64,000 bases of DNA from Saccharopolyspora spinosa NRRL 18395 (GCF_000194155.1 NZ_GL877879.1:2324520-2388519), one strand, 5' to 3'; shown: positions 25,379-33,537, counted from the first letter of the stretch. Program-made: numbers and translations. Notes: generated by a model not told the origin, from the letters alone.

Positions 25379-25752
25379 CTCTTGCGACCTCCTGCCGTCG
25401 TTGGCTCCACCGGCGTGGTGCGGGTGGGACGCATCGGTGCCGGTGTCATGTCGCGGTGTCCGGAGGACATCCGCCTCCGGCGGCCGGCCAATGGCTCGGG
25501 CGGCCTCCAGGTCCGTCCTGGTGACGCCGGGGGCGTGGCGTTAAGGCAGGAGCATACGCGTTGTTACTCAGAAGTAGGTAGTGCGAATCGGTGATGGTTG
25601 GTTGCACAGCGTGTTCAAAGGCGGGCCCTGTATCAATCGGGCAGGTGATTTTGGACACTTGACCAGTGTGGTCAGTGCTGCGGCACGTGTCCGCCCGCTG
25701 GGTACGTTGGAACCCGCGAAATCAGGCCCGAATACCACCCTGGAGCGAAGGC
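25379..25752. other. Divergent control region between bldN and the glutaredoxin gene
   Basis: No gene. AT-richer than its surroundings around 25550-25660, as expected for promoters. Contains the inverted repeat at 25656-25677. Confidence 0.5.
25656..25677. promoter_or_regulatory. Candidate operator TGACCA-GTG-TGGTCA
   Basis: Perfect 6-bp arms TGACCA (25660-25665) and TGGTCA (25669-25674) around GTG, flanked by CACT and GTG that extend the dyad. Lies between the divergent bldN and glutaredoxin genes. The regulator is unknown. Confidence 0.4.
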
Positions 25753-25989
25753 ATGCACGAGGTGACGGTGATGACCCGCGAGGGTTGCCACGCATGCGCG
25801 GACGCGATCTCCGACGTGCGGCGGATCTGCGCGGAGCTCGGCGTGTCCTGGTCCGAGCAGGACGTGGACGCCGACCCGGAACTGCGCGCCGAGTACGGCG
25901 ACCGGATCCCGGTGTTCTTGATCGATGGAGTCGAGCACGGCTACTGGAAGATCGAGGAGGACCGCTTCCGCCGGGCCCTGGCCCGCTGA
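25753..25989 (+). CDS. Glutaredoxin-like thioredoxin-fold protein (Rv0508-like)
   Basis: A 78-residue thiol-disulfide protein. The redox motif is REGCHACADA (CxxC at about residues 11-14). The cis-Pro loop is DRIPVFLIDG and the C terminus reads GYWKIEEDRFRRAL, as in the Rv0508/Grx-like DUF836 group. ATG 25753, with GGAGCGAAGG just before it, is chosen over an upstream in-frame start at 25666 that adds a non-conserved basic segment. It precedes rex and hemA in the same direction, consistent with a redox role. Confidence 0.88.
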   Translation: MHEVTVMTREGCHACADAISDVRRICAELGVSWSEQDVDADPELRAEYGDRIPVFLIDGVEHGYWKIEEDRFRRALAR

Positions 25990-26124
25990 CCGGTGATCTT
26001 GCCCCCGCGCCGCGCGGGTTGCGCCCGTCACGTGCGCCAGACCACGCGTTTTGGCACGTCGGGGGGCCATCGGCAATGATGGCGGGGAAGGTTTGCGCCT
26101 CCGGTGGAGTCCGGCCCTGCGACT

Positions 26125-26142
26125 TTGTGCATGCGTTCACAA
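26125..26142. promoter_or_regulatory. Rex operator (ROP)
   Basis: TTGTGCATGCGTTCACAA matches the Rex consensus TTGTGAANNNNTTCACAA at 13 of 14 defined positions. It lies 253 bases before the rex start in the rex-hem promoter region, supporting autoregulation by Rex and NADH/NAD control of heme genes as in Streptomyces coelicolor. Confidence 0.8.
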
Positions 26143-26394
26143 ATTGGTTACGGTGTACGGGTCGGGTCGCCGGATTCTCGGTGTGGATCAGCGGATCAGG
26201 TGTCAGCCGCCGGATGTCGGCGACGCTCGCGGACGACGCCGAGGCCGCCGGGTGGCAGACCGGTCGACGTCGGTGCTCCCCGCCTGAGGAACGAAGTCGG
26301 GAAGTGGGCGACGACCATCGCGTGCGGCCGCGCCCCAATCGGGTGTGGACGGGCGGGCAGGCCAGAGTAGTAGGTAAGGCGAGGGAGATCCAGC

Positions 26395-27249
26395 GTGACG
26401 GCCCACGGAGCGGACGTGCAGGACGGTGACGGGCAGACAACGGCCGCTTCCCGGACCGACTCCAAGCGGTCGCCGGCGATCGAGGTGCCCGCGGCGCGGG
26501 AGCGCGCCAGGGCAATCCCGGAAGCCGCTGTTGCCCGGCTCGCGGTCTACCTGCGGGCGCTGTCCGCACTCGCCGACCAGAACGTGAACACCGTTTCCAG
26601 CGACGAACTGGCCGTGGTCGCCGGGGTCAACTCCGCGAAGCTGCGCAAGGACCTGTCCTACATCGGCTCTTACGGCACCCGCGGCGTCGGCTACGAGGTG
26701 GCGGTGCTCATCGGCCAGATCGAGCGCACCCTCGGCCTGACCCGCAAGCACAGCGTCGCGGTCGTCGGCATCGGTAACCTCGGCCACGCGCTGGCCAACT
26801 ACGGCGGCTTCCCGAGCCGCGGCTTTCCGGTCTCCGCGCTGTTCGACCTCGACCCGGACCTGGTGGGGGTGCCGGTCGGCGGCATCCCGGTCAGCCACCT
26901 CGACGACATCGTGCAGGTGTGTTCCGAGCGCGAGGTCACCATCGGCGTCATCGCCACGCCCGCGCAGGGCGCCCAGGAAGTCTGCGACGGTTTGGTCGCC
27001 GGGGGCGTTACGTGCATCCTGAACTTCGCACCCGTCGTGCTGCAGGTCCCCGAGGACGTCGAGGTGCGCAAGGTCGACCTGGCGGTGGAGATGCAGATCC
27101 TGTCGTTTCACGTGGCCCGACGCCAGCAGGAAGCGGCGGCGGAAGCCGATCGATCCGATGTGGACGGTGCGGACATCGGTCCGCCGGGCGACGGCGGTCG
27201 GGTGCCAGGCGAGGTCGAATCGGCGAACAGGATGGTGGAACGGCTGTGA
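26395..27249 (+). CDS. rex: Redox-sensing transcriptional repressor Rex
   Basis: NADH/NAD-responsive dimeric repressor, 284 residues. After about 35 disordered residues come the winged helix (VARLAVYLRALSALADQNVN, SSDELAVVAGVNSAKLRKDL and SYIGSYGTRGVGYEV) and the Rossmann domain (VAVVGIGNLGHALANYGGF). The domain-swapped C-terminal helix lies around LAVEMQILSFHVARRQQEAA. GTG 26395 has GGGAGATCC upstream. A near-consensus ROP lies in the leader. The stop overlaps hemA (GTGA), placing rex as first gene of rex-hemA-hemC-hemD, as in Streptomyces. Expected targets include cytochrome bd and respiratory genes elsewhere in the chromosome. Confidence 0.96.
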   Translation: MTAHGADVQDGDGQTTAASRTDSKRSPAIEVPAARERARAIPEAAVARLAVYLRALSALADQNVNTVSSDELAVVAGVNSAKLRKDLSYIGSYGTRGVGYEVAVLIGQIERTLGLTRKHSVAVVGIGNLGHALANYGGFPSRGFPVSALFDLDPDLVGVPVGGIPVSHLDDIVQVCSEREVTIGVIATPAQGAQEVCDGLVAGGVTCILNFAPVVLQVPEDVEVRKVDLAVEMQILSFHVARRQQEAAAEADRSDVDGADIGPPGDGGRVPGEVESANRMVERL

Positions 27250-28631
27250 ACCTGCTCACCGTCGGGATTTCCCACCACAGCGCCCCGGTGAGGATGCTGG
27301 AGCGGGTCTCGATCAGCGGAGCGGACGTCCCGAAGCTCCTCGACGAGCTGTTGCAGCGCGAGCGCATCTGCGAGGCGTTCATCGTCTCGACCTGCAACCG
27401 GGTCGAGATCTACACGGTCGCGGAGACCTTCCACGGCGGCCTGGACGACGTGACGTCGGTGCTCGCCCAGCACGCCGGTGCGGAGGTCGCTGACCTCGCC
27501 GACCACCTCTACGTCTACTACGCGGGCGCCGCGGTGGAGCACCTGTTCTCGGTCTCCGCCGGCCTGGACTCGATGGTCGTCGGTGAGGCACAGATCCTCG
27601 GCCAGCTGCGGCAGGCCTACGGCACGGCCGACGAGAACGGCAGCGTCGGCAAAACCCTGCACGAACTCGCGCAGCAGGCCCTCCGGGTCGGCAAGCGGGT
27701 GCACTCCGAGACCGGCATCGACGGCGAAGGCGCGTCGGTGGTGTCCGAGGCGCTCGCCGACGCCGAGGTCGCGCTCGACGGCTTGGCCGGGCGCAGCGCG
27801 CTGGTGGTCGGCGCGGGCTCGATGGGTGGCCTGGCAGCCGCGCAGCTGAAGCGCGCCGGCATCGGCGAGGTCGTGATCGCCAACCGCACCGCGGCCAACG
27901 GCGAGCGGCTGGCCGAGTCGCTGCGCGCCGACGGCATCGCCTCGCGCACCGCAGACCTCACGGACCTGAGCAGCGCAATCGCCGCAGCCGACCTGGTCGT
28001 GGCCTGCACCGGCGCGATCGGCGCGGTGGTGACCGAAGATGTGGTCGCGTCGGCGCTGACGGTCCGCGACGACCGTCCGCTGCTGTGCTGCGACCTCGGC
28101 CTGCCCCGGGACATCGCACCCGAGGTGGCCGGACTGCCCGGCGTGACCGTCGTCGACCTGGAAAGTCTGCAGCAGCGGCTGTCCGAGAAGCAGGGCGGCA
28201 ACGAGTCCGAGCGGGCCGCGCAGATCGTCGCCGAGGAACTGCGCAACTACCTCGCCGCGCAACGCTCGGCCGAGGTGACCCCGACCGTGACCGCGCTGCG
28301 CAAGCGCGCCGCCGAGGTGGTGGACAGCGAGCTGCTGCGGCTCGACTCGCGGCTGCCCGAACTGGACGGCGACGTGCGGGACGAACTGGCGCGCACGGTC
28401 CGCCGCGTGGTGGACAAGCTCCTGCACGCGCCGACGGTCCGGGTCAAGCAACTCGCGTCGGTGCCGGGCGGTGCCGGTTACGCCGACGCACTCCGAGAGC
28501 TCTTCGAGCTCGATCCGCAGACGCCCGCGGTGCTCGGCACCCCGCAGGCCGACGAGGGCCTGCCCGGCGGGGCCTCCGTCGCCCAGGCGCGGCTGCGCGA
28601 TCGAGCAGGACAGGACGGTGAGGACCGTTGA
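27246..28631 (+). CDS. hemA: Glutamyl-tRNA reductase
   Basis: First committed step of the C5 tetrapyrrole pathway: NADPH reduction of Glu-tRNA to glutamate-1-semialdehyde. The protein is 461 residues. The N-terminal domain holds the catalytic Cys in IVSTCNRVEIY (about residue 50) and VGEAQILGQLRQAY. The NADPH domain has LVVGAGSMGGLAAAQLKRAG and VIANRT. A C-terminal dimerisation helix follows (LARTVRRVVDKLLHAPTVRV). GTG 27246 overlaps the rex stop, and the end overlaps the TTG of hemC (TTGA). Its product is used by HemL at 39.7 kb. Confidence 0.97.
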   Translation: MNLLTVGISHHSAPVRMLERVSISGADVPKLLDELLQRERICEAFIVSTCNRVEIYTVAETFHGGLDDVTSVLAQHAGAEVADLADHLYVYYAGAAVEHLFSVSAGLDSMVVGEAQILGQLRQAYGTADENGSVGKTLHELAQQALRVGKRVHSETGIDGEGASVVSEALADAEVALDGLAGRSALVVGAGSMGGLAAAQLKRAGIGEVVIANRTAANGERLAESLRADGIASRTADLTDLSSAIAAADLVVACTGAIGAVVTEDVVASALTVRDDRPLLCCDLGLPRDIAPEVAGLPGVTVVDLESLQQRLSEKQGGNESERAAQIVAEELRNYLAAQRSAEVTPTVTALRKRAAEVVDSELLRLDSRLPELDGDVRDELARTVRRVVDKLLHAPTVRVKQLASVPGGAGYADALRELFELDPQTPAVLGTPQADEGLPGGASVAQARLRDRAGQDGEDR

Positions 28632-29566
28632 ACAAGACCCTCCGCATCGGCACCCGCGGCAGCGCCCTGGCGATGGCGCAGAGCTCGCAGGTCGCCGAGG
28701 AGCTGGAGAAGGCGGGTTACCAGACCCAGCTGGTCACCGTGTCGACCCCCGGTGACCGCTCGATGGCGCCGATCGCCGAGATCGGCGTCGGCGTGTTCAC
28801 CTCGGCGCTGCGCGAGGCGCTCGCCGCCGGCGAGGTGGACGTCGCCGTGCACTCCTACAAAGATCTGCCGACCGAACCGGACCCCCGGTTGTCGCTGGCT
28901 GCTGTCCCGGTCCGGGAGGACCCGCGGGACGCGCTGGTGGCACGGGACGGTCTGACGCTCGGCGAACTGCCCCCGGGGTCCGTTGTGGGCACCGGTTCGC
29001 CGCGCCGCGCCAGTCAGCTCCGGGCCCTGGGCCTGGGGCTGGAGGTGCGCAGCATCCGCGGCAATGTGGACACCCGCCTGCGGAAGGTGACCGACGGTGA
29101 GCTGGACGCCGTCGTGCTCGCCCGAGCCGGGCTGGCCCGAGTGGGCCGGCTTGCGGTGATCACGGAAACGCTCGATCCACTGCAGATGCTGCCCGCGCCC
29201 GCCCAGGGCGCGCTGGCAGTGGAATGCCGCGTCGATGACGTGGACACCGAGCACTTGCTGCAGTCCGTTTTGGACGATCAGGCCAGCCGCGCCGCGGTGG
29301 CCGCCGAGCGCGCCATGTTGTCCGCGCTCGAAGCGGGCTGTAGCGCGCCCGTCGGCGCGCTGGCCGAAGTGGTGGATGACCTCGACGAGGACGGGCGCGT
29401 GGCGCTGCGGCTGTCCGTGCGCGGGGTGGTGGCGACCGACGACGATCAGTTGGTCCGCGCCTCCATCACTGGTGAGACGACCGCCGCCGATCAGCTGGGC
29501 CGGGAATTGGCCGCCCAGCTGCTCGAAGCCCGGGCCGCTTTGCTCAGCGGCCCCGGCAGTAGTTGA
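28628..29566 (+). CDS. hemC: Porphobilinogen deaminase (hydroxymethylbilane synthase)
   Basis: Condenses four porphobilinogens into hydroxymethylbilane; 312 residues. The N terminus LRIGTRGSALAMAQS, the VAVHSYKDLPTEPD block, GTGSPRRASQLRAL and IRGNVDTRLRKV are diagnostic. The dipyrromethane cofactor Cys is in LEAGCSAPVGALA (about residue 238). TTG 28628 overlaps the hemA stop and is followed directly by the conserved NKTLRIGTRGS, so the rare start is well supported. Confidence 0.97.
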   Translation: MNKTLRIGTRGSALAMAQSSQVAEELEKAGYQTQLVTVSTPGDRSMAPIAEIGVGVFTSALREALAAGEVDVAVHSYKDLPTEPDPRLSLAAVPVREDPRDALVARDGLTLGELPPGSVVGTGSPRRASQLRALGLGLEVRSIRGNVDTRLRKVTDGELDAVVLARAGLARVGRLAVITETLDPLQMLPAPAQGALAVECRVDDVDTEHLLQSVLDDQASRAAVAAERAMLSALEAGCSAPVGALAEVVDDLDEDGRVALRLSVRGVVATDDDQLVRASITGETTAADQLGRELAAQLLEARAALLSGPGSS

Positions 29567-29580
29567 TGGGGAGCGCCCTT

Positions 29581-31113
29581 ATGACCCGAGCACGTAAGAC
29601 CCACGGACGGATCGCTTTCGTGGGCTCCGGTCCCGGTGACGCCGGACTGCTCACCGTCCGGGGCCGGGATGCGATCACCCGCGCCGCCTTGCTGGTGACA
29701 GACCCGGACGTACCCGCCGATATCATCGGCCAGGCCGCTGACGGCGCCGAGGTCCGCCCCGCCGTGGGAGACCCGGCGGACGTCGCCAAGGACCTGGCGA
29801 ACGAGGCCGCGACCGGTCGCACCGTGGTGCGGTTGGTCGCCGGTGACCCGCTGACCGCCGACGCGGTGGTCCGAGAGGTCCAGGAGGTCGCCAAGACCGG
29901 CGCCGCCTTCGACATCATCCCCGGCGTCGCCGGCGGCAGCGCGGTCCCGGCCTACGCCGGCGTCGCGCTCGGCGCGGTGCACACCGAGGTCGATGTCCGA
30001 GGCGACGTGGACTGGGCTCCGCTGGCCGCGGTGCCCGGTGCGCTGGTGCTGCACACCACCGGCAGCCACCTGGCCGAGGCCGCTTCGCGGCTGGTGGAGC
30101 ACGGCAGGCCCGCGACGACTCCCGTCACGGTGACCGCCTCCGGCACCACCGTGCAGCAGCGCACCATCGACACGACGCTGGCCTCGCTGGCCGCCGACGC
30201 CGGTGAGCTGCAGGGCCACCTGGTGGTGACCATCGGCGACGTGGTGTCCGAGCGCAGCAAGCTCTCCTGGTGGGAGTCGCGCGCCCTGTACGGCTGGAAG
30301 GTCCTGGTGCCGCGCACCAAGGAGCAGGCCGGCGCAATGAGCGACCGGCTGTGGTCGCACGGTGCCGTCTCGCACGAGGTGCCGACGATCTCGGTCGAAC
30401 CGCCGCGCAGCCCCGCGCAGATGGAGCGCGCGGTCAAGGGCCTGGTCGACGGCCGCTACCAGTGGGTGGTGTTCACCTCCGCCAACGCGGTTCGCGCGGT
30501 GTGGGAGAAGTTCGGCGAGTTCGGGCTGGACGCCCGGGCGTTCTCCGGCGTGAAGATCGCCTGCGTCGGCGAGGCCACCGCGGAGAAGGTCCGCTCGTTC
30601 GGGATCATCCCGGAGCTGCTGCCGTCGGGCGACCAGTCCAGCGAGGGCCTGCTGCAGGAGTTCCCGCCGCACGACGACATCCTGGACCCGGTGGACCGGG
30701 TGCTGCTGCCGCGCGCGGACATCGCCACCGAGACGCTGTCGGCAGGGCTGCGCGAGCGCGGTTGGGAGGTCGACGACGTGACGGCCTACCGCACCGTCCG
30801 CGCCGCGCCGCCGCCGGCCGAGACCCGCGAGATGATCAAGACCGGTGGGTTCGACGCGGTGTGCTTCACCTCGTCGTCGACCGTCCGGAACCTGGTGGGC
30901 ATCGCGGGCAAGCCGCACGCCCGGACACTGGTGGCCTGCATCGGCCCGAACACGGCGGAGACGGCCAAGGAGTTCGGCCTGCGGGTCGACGTGCAGCCGG
31001 ATGTCCCGCGCGTGGAGGACCTGGTGGACGCCCTGGCCGAGCACGCGGCCCGGCTCCGCGCCGAAGGCGCGCTCCCGCCGCCCCGCAAGGCGAAGCGGGC
31101 TCGCCGCAGCTGA
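29581..31113 (+). CDS. hemD: Uroporphyrinogen-III C-methyltransferase/synthase fusion (HemD-type)
   Basis: About 510 residues in two domains. The N-terminal half is a tetrapyrrole methylase-like domain (IAFVGSGPGDAGLLTVRGRD, VVRLVAGDPLTADAVV, FDIIPGVAGGSAVPAYAG). The C-terminal half is uroporphyrinogen-III synthase (GWKVLVPRTKEQAGAMSDRL, VVFTSANAVRAVWEKF, FDAVCFTSSSTVRNLVG). This fusion is usual in actinobacterial hem operons. The methylase half is divergent, and its activity (precorrin-2 formation) is uncertain. ATG 29581 has GGGGAG 6-8 bases upstream; ATG 29566, overlapping the hemC stop, is an alternative. A very strong terminator follows, cutting this gene from hemB. Confidence 0.93.
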   Translation: MTRARKTHGRIAFVGSGPGDAGLLTVRGRDAITRAALLVTDPDVPADIIGQAADGAEVRPAVGDPADVAKDLANEAATGRTVVRLVAGDPLTADAVVREVQEVAKTGAAFDIIPGVAGGSAVPAYAGVALGAVHTEVDVRGDVDWAPLAAVPGALVLHTTGSHLAEAASRLVEHGRPATTPVTVTASGTTVQQRTIDTTLASLAADAGELQGHLVVTIGDVVSERSKLSWWESRALYGWKVLVPRTKEQAGAMSDRLWSHGAVSHEVPTISVEPPRSPAQMERAVKGLVDGRYQWVVFTSANAVRAVWEKFGEFGLDARAFSGVKIACVGEATAEKVRSFGIIPELLPSGDQSSEGLLQEFPPHDDILDPVDRVLLPRADIATETLSAGLRERGWEVDDVTAYRTVRAAPPPAETREMIKTGGFDAVCFTSSSTVRNLVGIAGKPHARTLVACIGPNTAETAKEFGLRVDVQPDVPRVEDLVDALAEHAARLRAEGALPPPRKAKRARRS

Positions 31114-31122
31114 AACCCGTTG

Positions 31123-31165
31123 ACGAAGGGCACCTTCCGGCCACCGGTCGGAAGGTGCCCTTCGT
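31123..31165 (+). terminator. Strong terminator ending the rex-hemACD operon
   Basis: Perfect 16-bp stem: ACGAAGGGCACCTTCC (31123-31138) with its complement at 31150-31165 and an 11-base loop, 9 bases after the hemD stop. Confidence 0.9.
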
Positions 31166-31216
31166 GGTTCATCCGACGGGGTAGATCCCGTCCCGTCGAG
31201 GCTGATCGGTTTGTGC

Positions 31217-31246
31217 TCTGTCTTGGTGAAATCTGTCTTGGTGAAA
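31217..31246 (+). repeat. Two perfect tandem copies of a 15-bp unit upstream of the RiPP locus
   Basis: TCTGTCTTGGTGAAA occurs at 31217-31231 and immediately again at 31232-31246, about 90-120 bases before the precursor peptide start. Head-to-tail identical copies are typical of activator or XRE-type binding sites. Confidence 0.6.
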
Positions 31247-31334
31247 AGCGTTGCCGGTCAGGGGGAAGAAGCCCTTTTTGGTTCTGGGATCCCATACTGT
31301 CGCCAAGAGCAGGACGGCGGAGAGGAGATTCCTG

Positions 31335-31436
31335 GTGGTCGACAACAGGCATTCGGTGGAGGACGACAAGCAGACCGGCAAGACCGCCGACGACCTTGAC
31401 CCCACGGACTTTGAGAAAGATGAGGACGACAGCTAG
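31335..31436 (+). CDS. Small acidic peptide, candidate imiditide-type RiPP precursor
   Basis: A 33-residue peptide starting at GTG 31335, with AGGAG (31323-31327) at good spacing. It begins MVDNRHSVEDDK and ends LDPTDFEKDEDDS. It has 13 acidic and 4 Lys/Arg residues, no Cys, and several Asp residues in the C-terminal half. The end overlaps the methyltransferase start by 17 bases, so the two are co-translated. In imiditides, known from Nonomuraea, a free-standing methyltransferase homologous to protein-isoaspartate methyltransferase esterifies one Asp of a highly charged linear precursor, which then closes to aspartimide. Size, charge and pairing fit; which Asp is modified cannot be read from sequence. 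It has no recognisable secretion leader and no adjacent exporter. Confidence 0.62.
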   Translation: MVDNRHSVEDDKQTGKTADDLDPTDFEKDEDDS

Positions 31437-32568
31437 GGGCGGGGACTCCGCGCTTATCGCGGAGTTGCAGTCGGCTGGGCAGTTGTCCACCAGGTGCGGC
31501 TCGGCGTTTCGGGCGGTGGCGCGGGAGTGGTTCGTTCCGGACCGGATGTGGGTTCAGGAGGTCGACGGCGGTCCATACGAGCCGATGGACCGGTCTGCGG
31601 AGCCGCAACGCTGGCTGCACAACGTCCACTCGAACCGCGTGATCGTGACGCAGTTCGACGATGGTGCGACATCTTGGCCCGAGGTCGGTTGTCGGCCCAC
31701 ATGTTCGGCATCCATGCCGTCAGCGGTGGCAGGAATGCTCGATGCTCTCGATATCAGCTCTGGACAGTCGGTTCTGGAGATCGGGACCGGCACCGGATAC
31801 AACGCCGCGCTGCTCGCCGAACTCGTCGGCGTGCAAGGAAAAGTGACGACGATCGAAATTGACGCCGACCTCGCGGCAACCGCCCGGGCACGGCTCGAGG
31901 CGGTTGGGTACGGCCACGTCGCCGTCGTCGTCGGTGACGCCGCGGCGATGGCCGTGATCGAGAAGTTCGACCGGGTCATCGCCACCGCCGGGGTGCGTCT
32001 CGGGCAGCTTCCCGTTGGGTGGCTCGAGAACGCGCGGATCGGCGGCGTGATCCTGGCACCGATGCGGGCCGATCTCGCCTCGGGCCCGTTGGTCCGGTTC
32101 GAGGTCGAGCGGGACGGCGTGGGCTGCGGGCACGCTGTGCAGGGACTGCGGGTCGGCTTCATGGAGCTCCGCTCGCACCGCGTCGCCGCGCTTCCATTCG
32201 ATGGGCTGCGCTGGGACGACCCGGCCGCCGACCGGTCGATCACTGAGGTCAGCCCGTTCAAGATGCTGATCGACGAAGCGTCCAGGTGGGCGGTGGCGGT
32301 GGCGGTTCCCTCCTGCCGGTACAGCCTGGAGAAGAAGACCCCGGAACGTGACCACGGCGTAGCGTGGCTGAGCGATCCGGTATCCGGTTCGTGGGCCAGC
32401 GTCGTCCCAGACAACCGGAGCCGCTACACCGTTCGGCAGTCGGGGCCTCGTCGGTTGTGGGACGAGGCGGAAGCCGCGTTCCGGTGGTGGCAGTGTCACG
32501 GAGAGCCGTCGCTGGAAGCCTGGCGCTGGACTGTTGCTCCTGACCGCCAGACCGTCGCACTGGCCTGA
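31420..32568 (+). CDS. RiPP-associated protein-isoaspartate O-methyltransferase homologue
   Basis: SAM-dependent methyltransferase of 382 residues. SAM motif I is VLEIGTGTGYNAALLAEL (residues about 118-135), followed by VTTIEIDADL and FDRVIATAGV. An N-terminal block (LHNVHSNRVIVTQFDDG) and the SASMPSAVAGMLDAL helix match the PIMT-like enzymes found with graspetide, lanthipeptide and imiditide precursors. A C-terminal extension of about 150 residues, ending WWQCHGEPSLEAWRWTV and then APDRQTVALA, corresponds to the C-terminal motif special to RiPP-associated members, though slightly degenerate. Ordinary PIMT is only about 210-220 residues and ends near residue 265 here. ATG 31420 lies inside the precursor gene. 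No ATP-grasp, LanM or lasso cyclase is nearby, hence the imiditide proposal. Confidence 0.82.
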   Translation: MRTTARGGDSALIAELQSAGQLSTRCGSAFRAVAREWFVPDRMWVQEVDGGPYEPMDRSAEPQRWLHNVHSNRVIVTQFDDGATSWPEVGCRPTCSASMPSAVAGMLDALDISSGQSVLEIGTGTGYNAALLAELVGVQGKVTTIEIDADLAATARARLEAVGYGHVAVVVGDAAAMAVIEKFDRVIATAGVRLGQLPVGWLENARIGGVILAPMRADLASGPLVRFEVERDGVGCGHAVQGLRVGFMELRSHRVAALPFDGLRWDDPAADRSITEVSPFKMLIDEASRWAVAVAVPSCRYSLEKKTPERDHGVAWLSDPVSGSWASVVPDNRSRYTVRQSGPRRLWDEAEAAFRWWQCHGEPSLEAWRWTVAPDRQTVALA

Positions 32569-32606
32569 CCGCCAGAACAAGGGTGGCCGCTCTCCGGGAA
32601 AAGGAT

Positions 32607-32646
32607 GGCCGGTCGGTGCGTGGGGAGAGGACCGCACCGACCGGCC
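32607..32646. terminator. Bidirectional terminator between convergent genes
   Basis: Perfect 14-bp stem GGCCGGTCGGTGCG (32607-32620) with CGCACCGACCGGCC (32633-32646). Serves the methyltransferase (plus strand) and the small-gene pair (minus strand). Confidence 0.8.
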
Positions 32647-32696
32647 CGCGAGGGCCGGGGGACTTCGGGGTGTCTACCGCTCGGCCCGGGGCTTGA

Positions 32697-32996
32697 TCAG
32701 CTGCGGCAGAGAGAGTCCAGGACTCGTCGTTGCAGCTCCAGCGGCGGTATCGCCGGGGCGTCGTTGTCGGGCCAGCACGGCTCGGGCTCCCGGAGCTGGT
32801 GCCTGCCCTGGCGTTCCCACTGTTGTCGCTCTTTCTCGACGTGCGCGATCAACTGCCACACGGTCAAAGCCCCTTCGCCGCCCCCTGAGTGCTGCCCGTA
32901 GGCGGCGAAGGCGCGCCACCCCCACCCGGAGGCGGTCAGGACGGTGACCGCAGCGCCAAAGCAGGTGGTGAGAACGAGCAGCGAGGTCATCAGCAT
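32697..32996 (-). CDS. Hypothetical small single-pass membrane protein
   Basis: A 99-residue protein, no family recognised. The N-terminal helix MTSLLVLTTCFGAAVTVLTA is a likely signal anchor, followed by SGWGWRAFAAYG and a polar region (HVEKERQQWERQGRHQ) that may form a short amphipathic helix, then a Pro-rich segment. AAAGGGA precedes the ATG at 32996; the Met two codons later is an alternative. It lies 18 bases after the 122-residue gene on the same strand, so the two form an operon divergent from the XRE regulator. Confidence 0.6.
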   Translation of the reverse strand: MLMTSLLVLTTCFGAAVTVLTASGWGWRAFAAYGQHSGGGEGALTVWQLIAHVEKERQQWERQGRHQLREPEPCWPDNDAPAIPPLELQRRVLDSLCRS

Positions 32997-33014
32997 TCCC
33001 TTTCGGTGGTCGGG

Positions 33015-33383
33015 TCAGTTCACGGAGTCGCTGGGAATCCACAGCTCGCTCGGGCGGGAGAGGGTGAGCGCCGGGGCTCCCGGCGAGCCGTGCGACGGCA
33101 GGCCGAGCAGTTCCATCACCACGTCGGCAACCGCGCCTCGGGCGTGCCACAGCGGCGGCGGCGAGGCATGGAACTCCAGGTCATCGACCCGGACCCGAGC
33201 CGCCAAGGCGTCGAAGGCCGACCGAGCCAGGTACATGTCGATCGCGCCGTGCCGCACCCGGATCCCTTGCACCGCAAGGACACCGTCGAGCGTCGGCAGG
33301 TACGAGAACCGGAACCCCGCGCGCACGCTCGCCTCAACGGCCCCCAGATGCGGCCGCAACCAAGCCTCCGGCTGCTCAACCAT
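33015..33383 (-). CDS. Hypothetical 122-residue protein
   Basis: No family recognised. The ATG at 33383 has AGGAG at 7-base spacing. The sequence is globular and mixed (WLRPHLGAVEASVRAGFRFS, LDGVLAVQGIRVRHGAIDMY), with no signal peptide, transmembrane helix or Cys, and a final Pro/Ser-rich tail. Codon use is ordinary. It is the first gene of a two-gene minus-strand operon facing away from the XRE-DUF5753 gene; that gene pair could be its control module, by analogy with other actinobacterial XRE/DUF397 neighbourhoods. Confidence 0.6.
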   Translation of the reverse strand: MVEQPEAWLRPHLGAVEASVRAGFRFSYLPTLDGVLAVQGIRVRHGAIDMYLARSAFDALAARVRVDDLEFHASPPPLWHARGAVADVVMELLGLPSHGSPGAPALTLSRPSELWIPSDSVN

Positions 33384-33537
33384 CCCGTTTCTCCTAGTCA
33401 CTGGAGTAACTCTCGTTGTCGTCACGCTACAACTGTCACGTGATAAGACGAAAGATCCCGATCGGATGACATCGCTGGCCGTGAGTTGTCGTGGGATAGT
33501 GCGGTGCCCTGATGGTCGATCTTGAGAGGACGAGACG

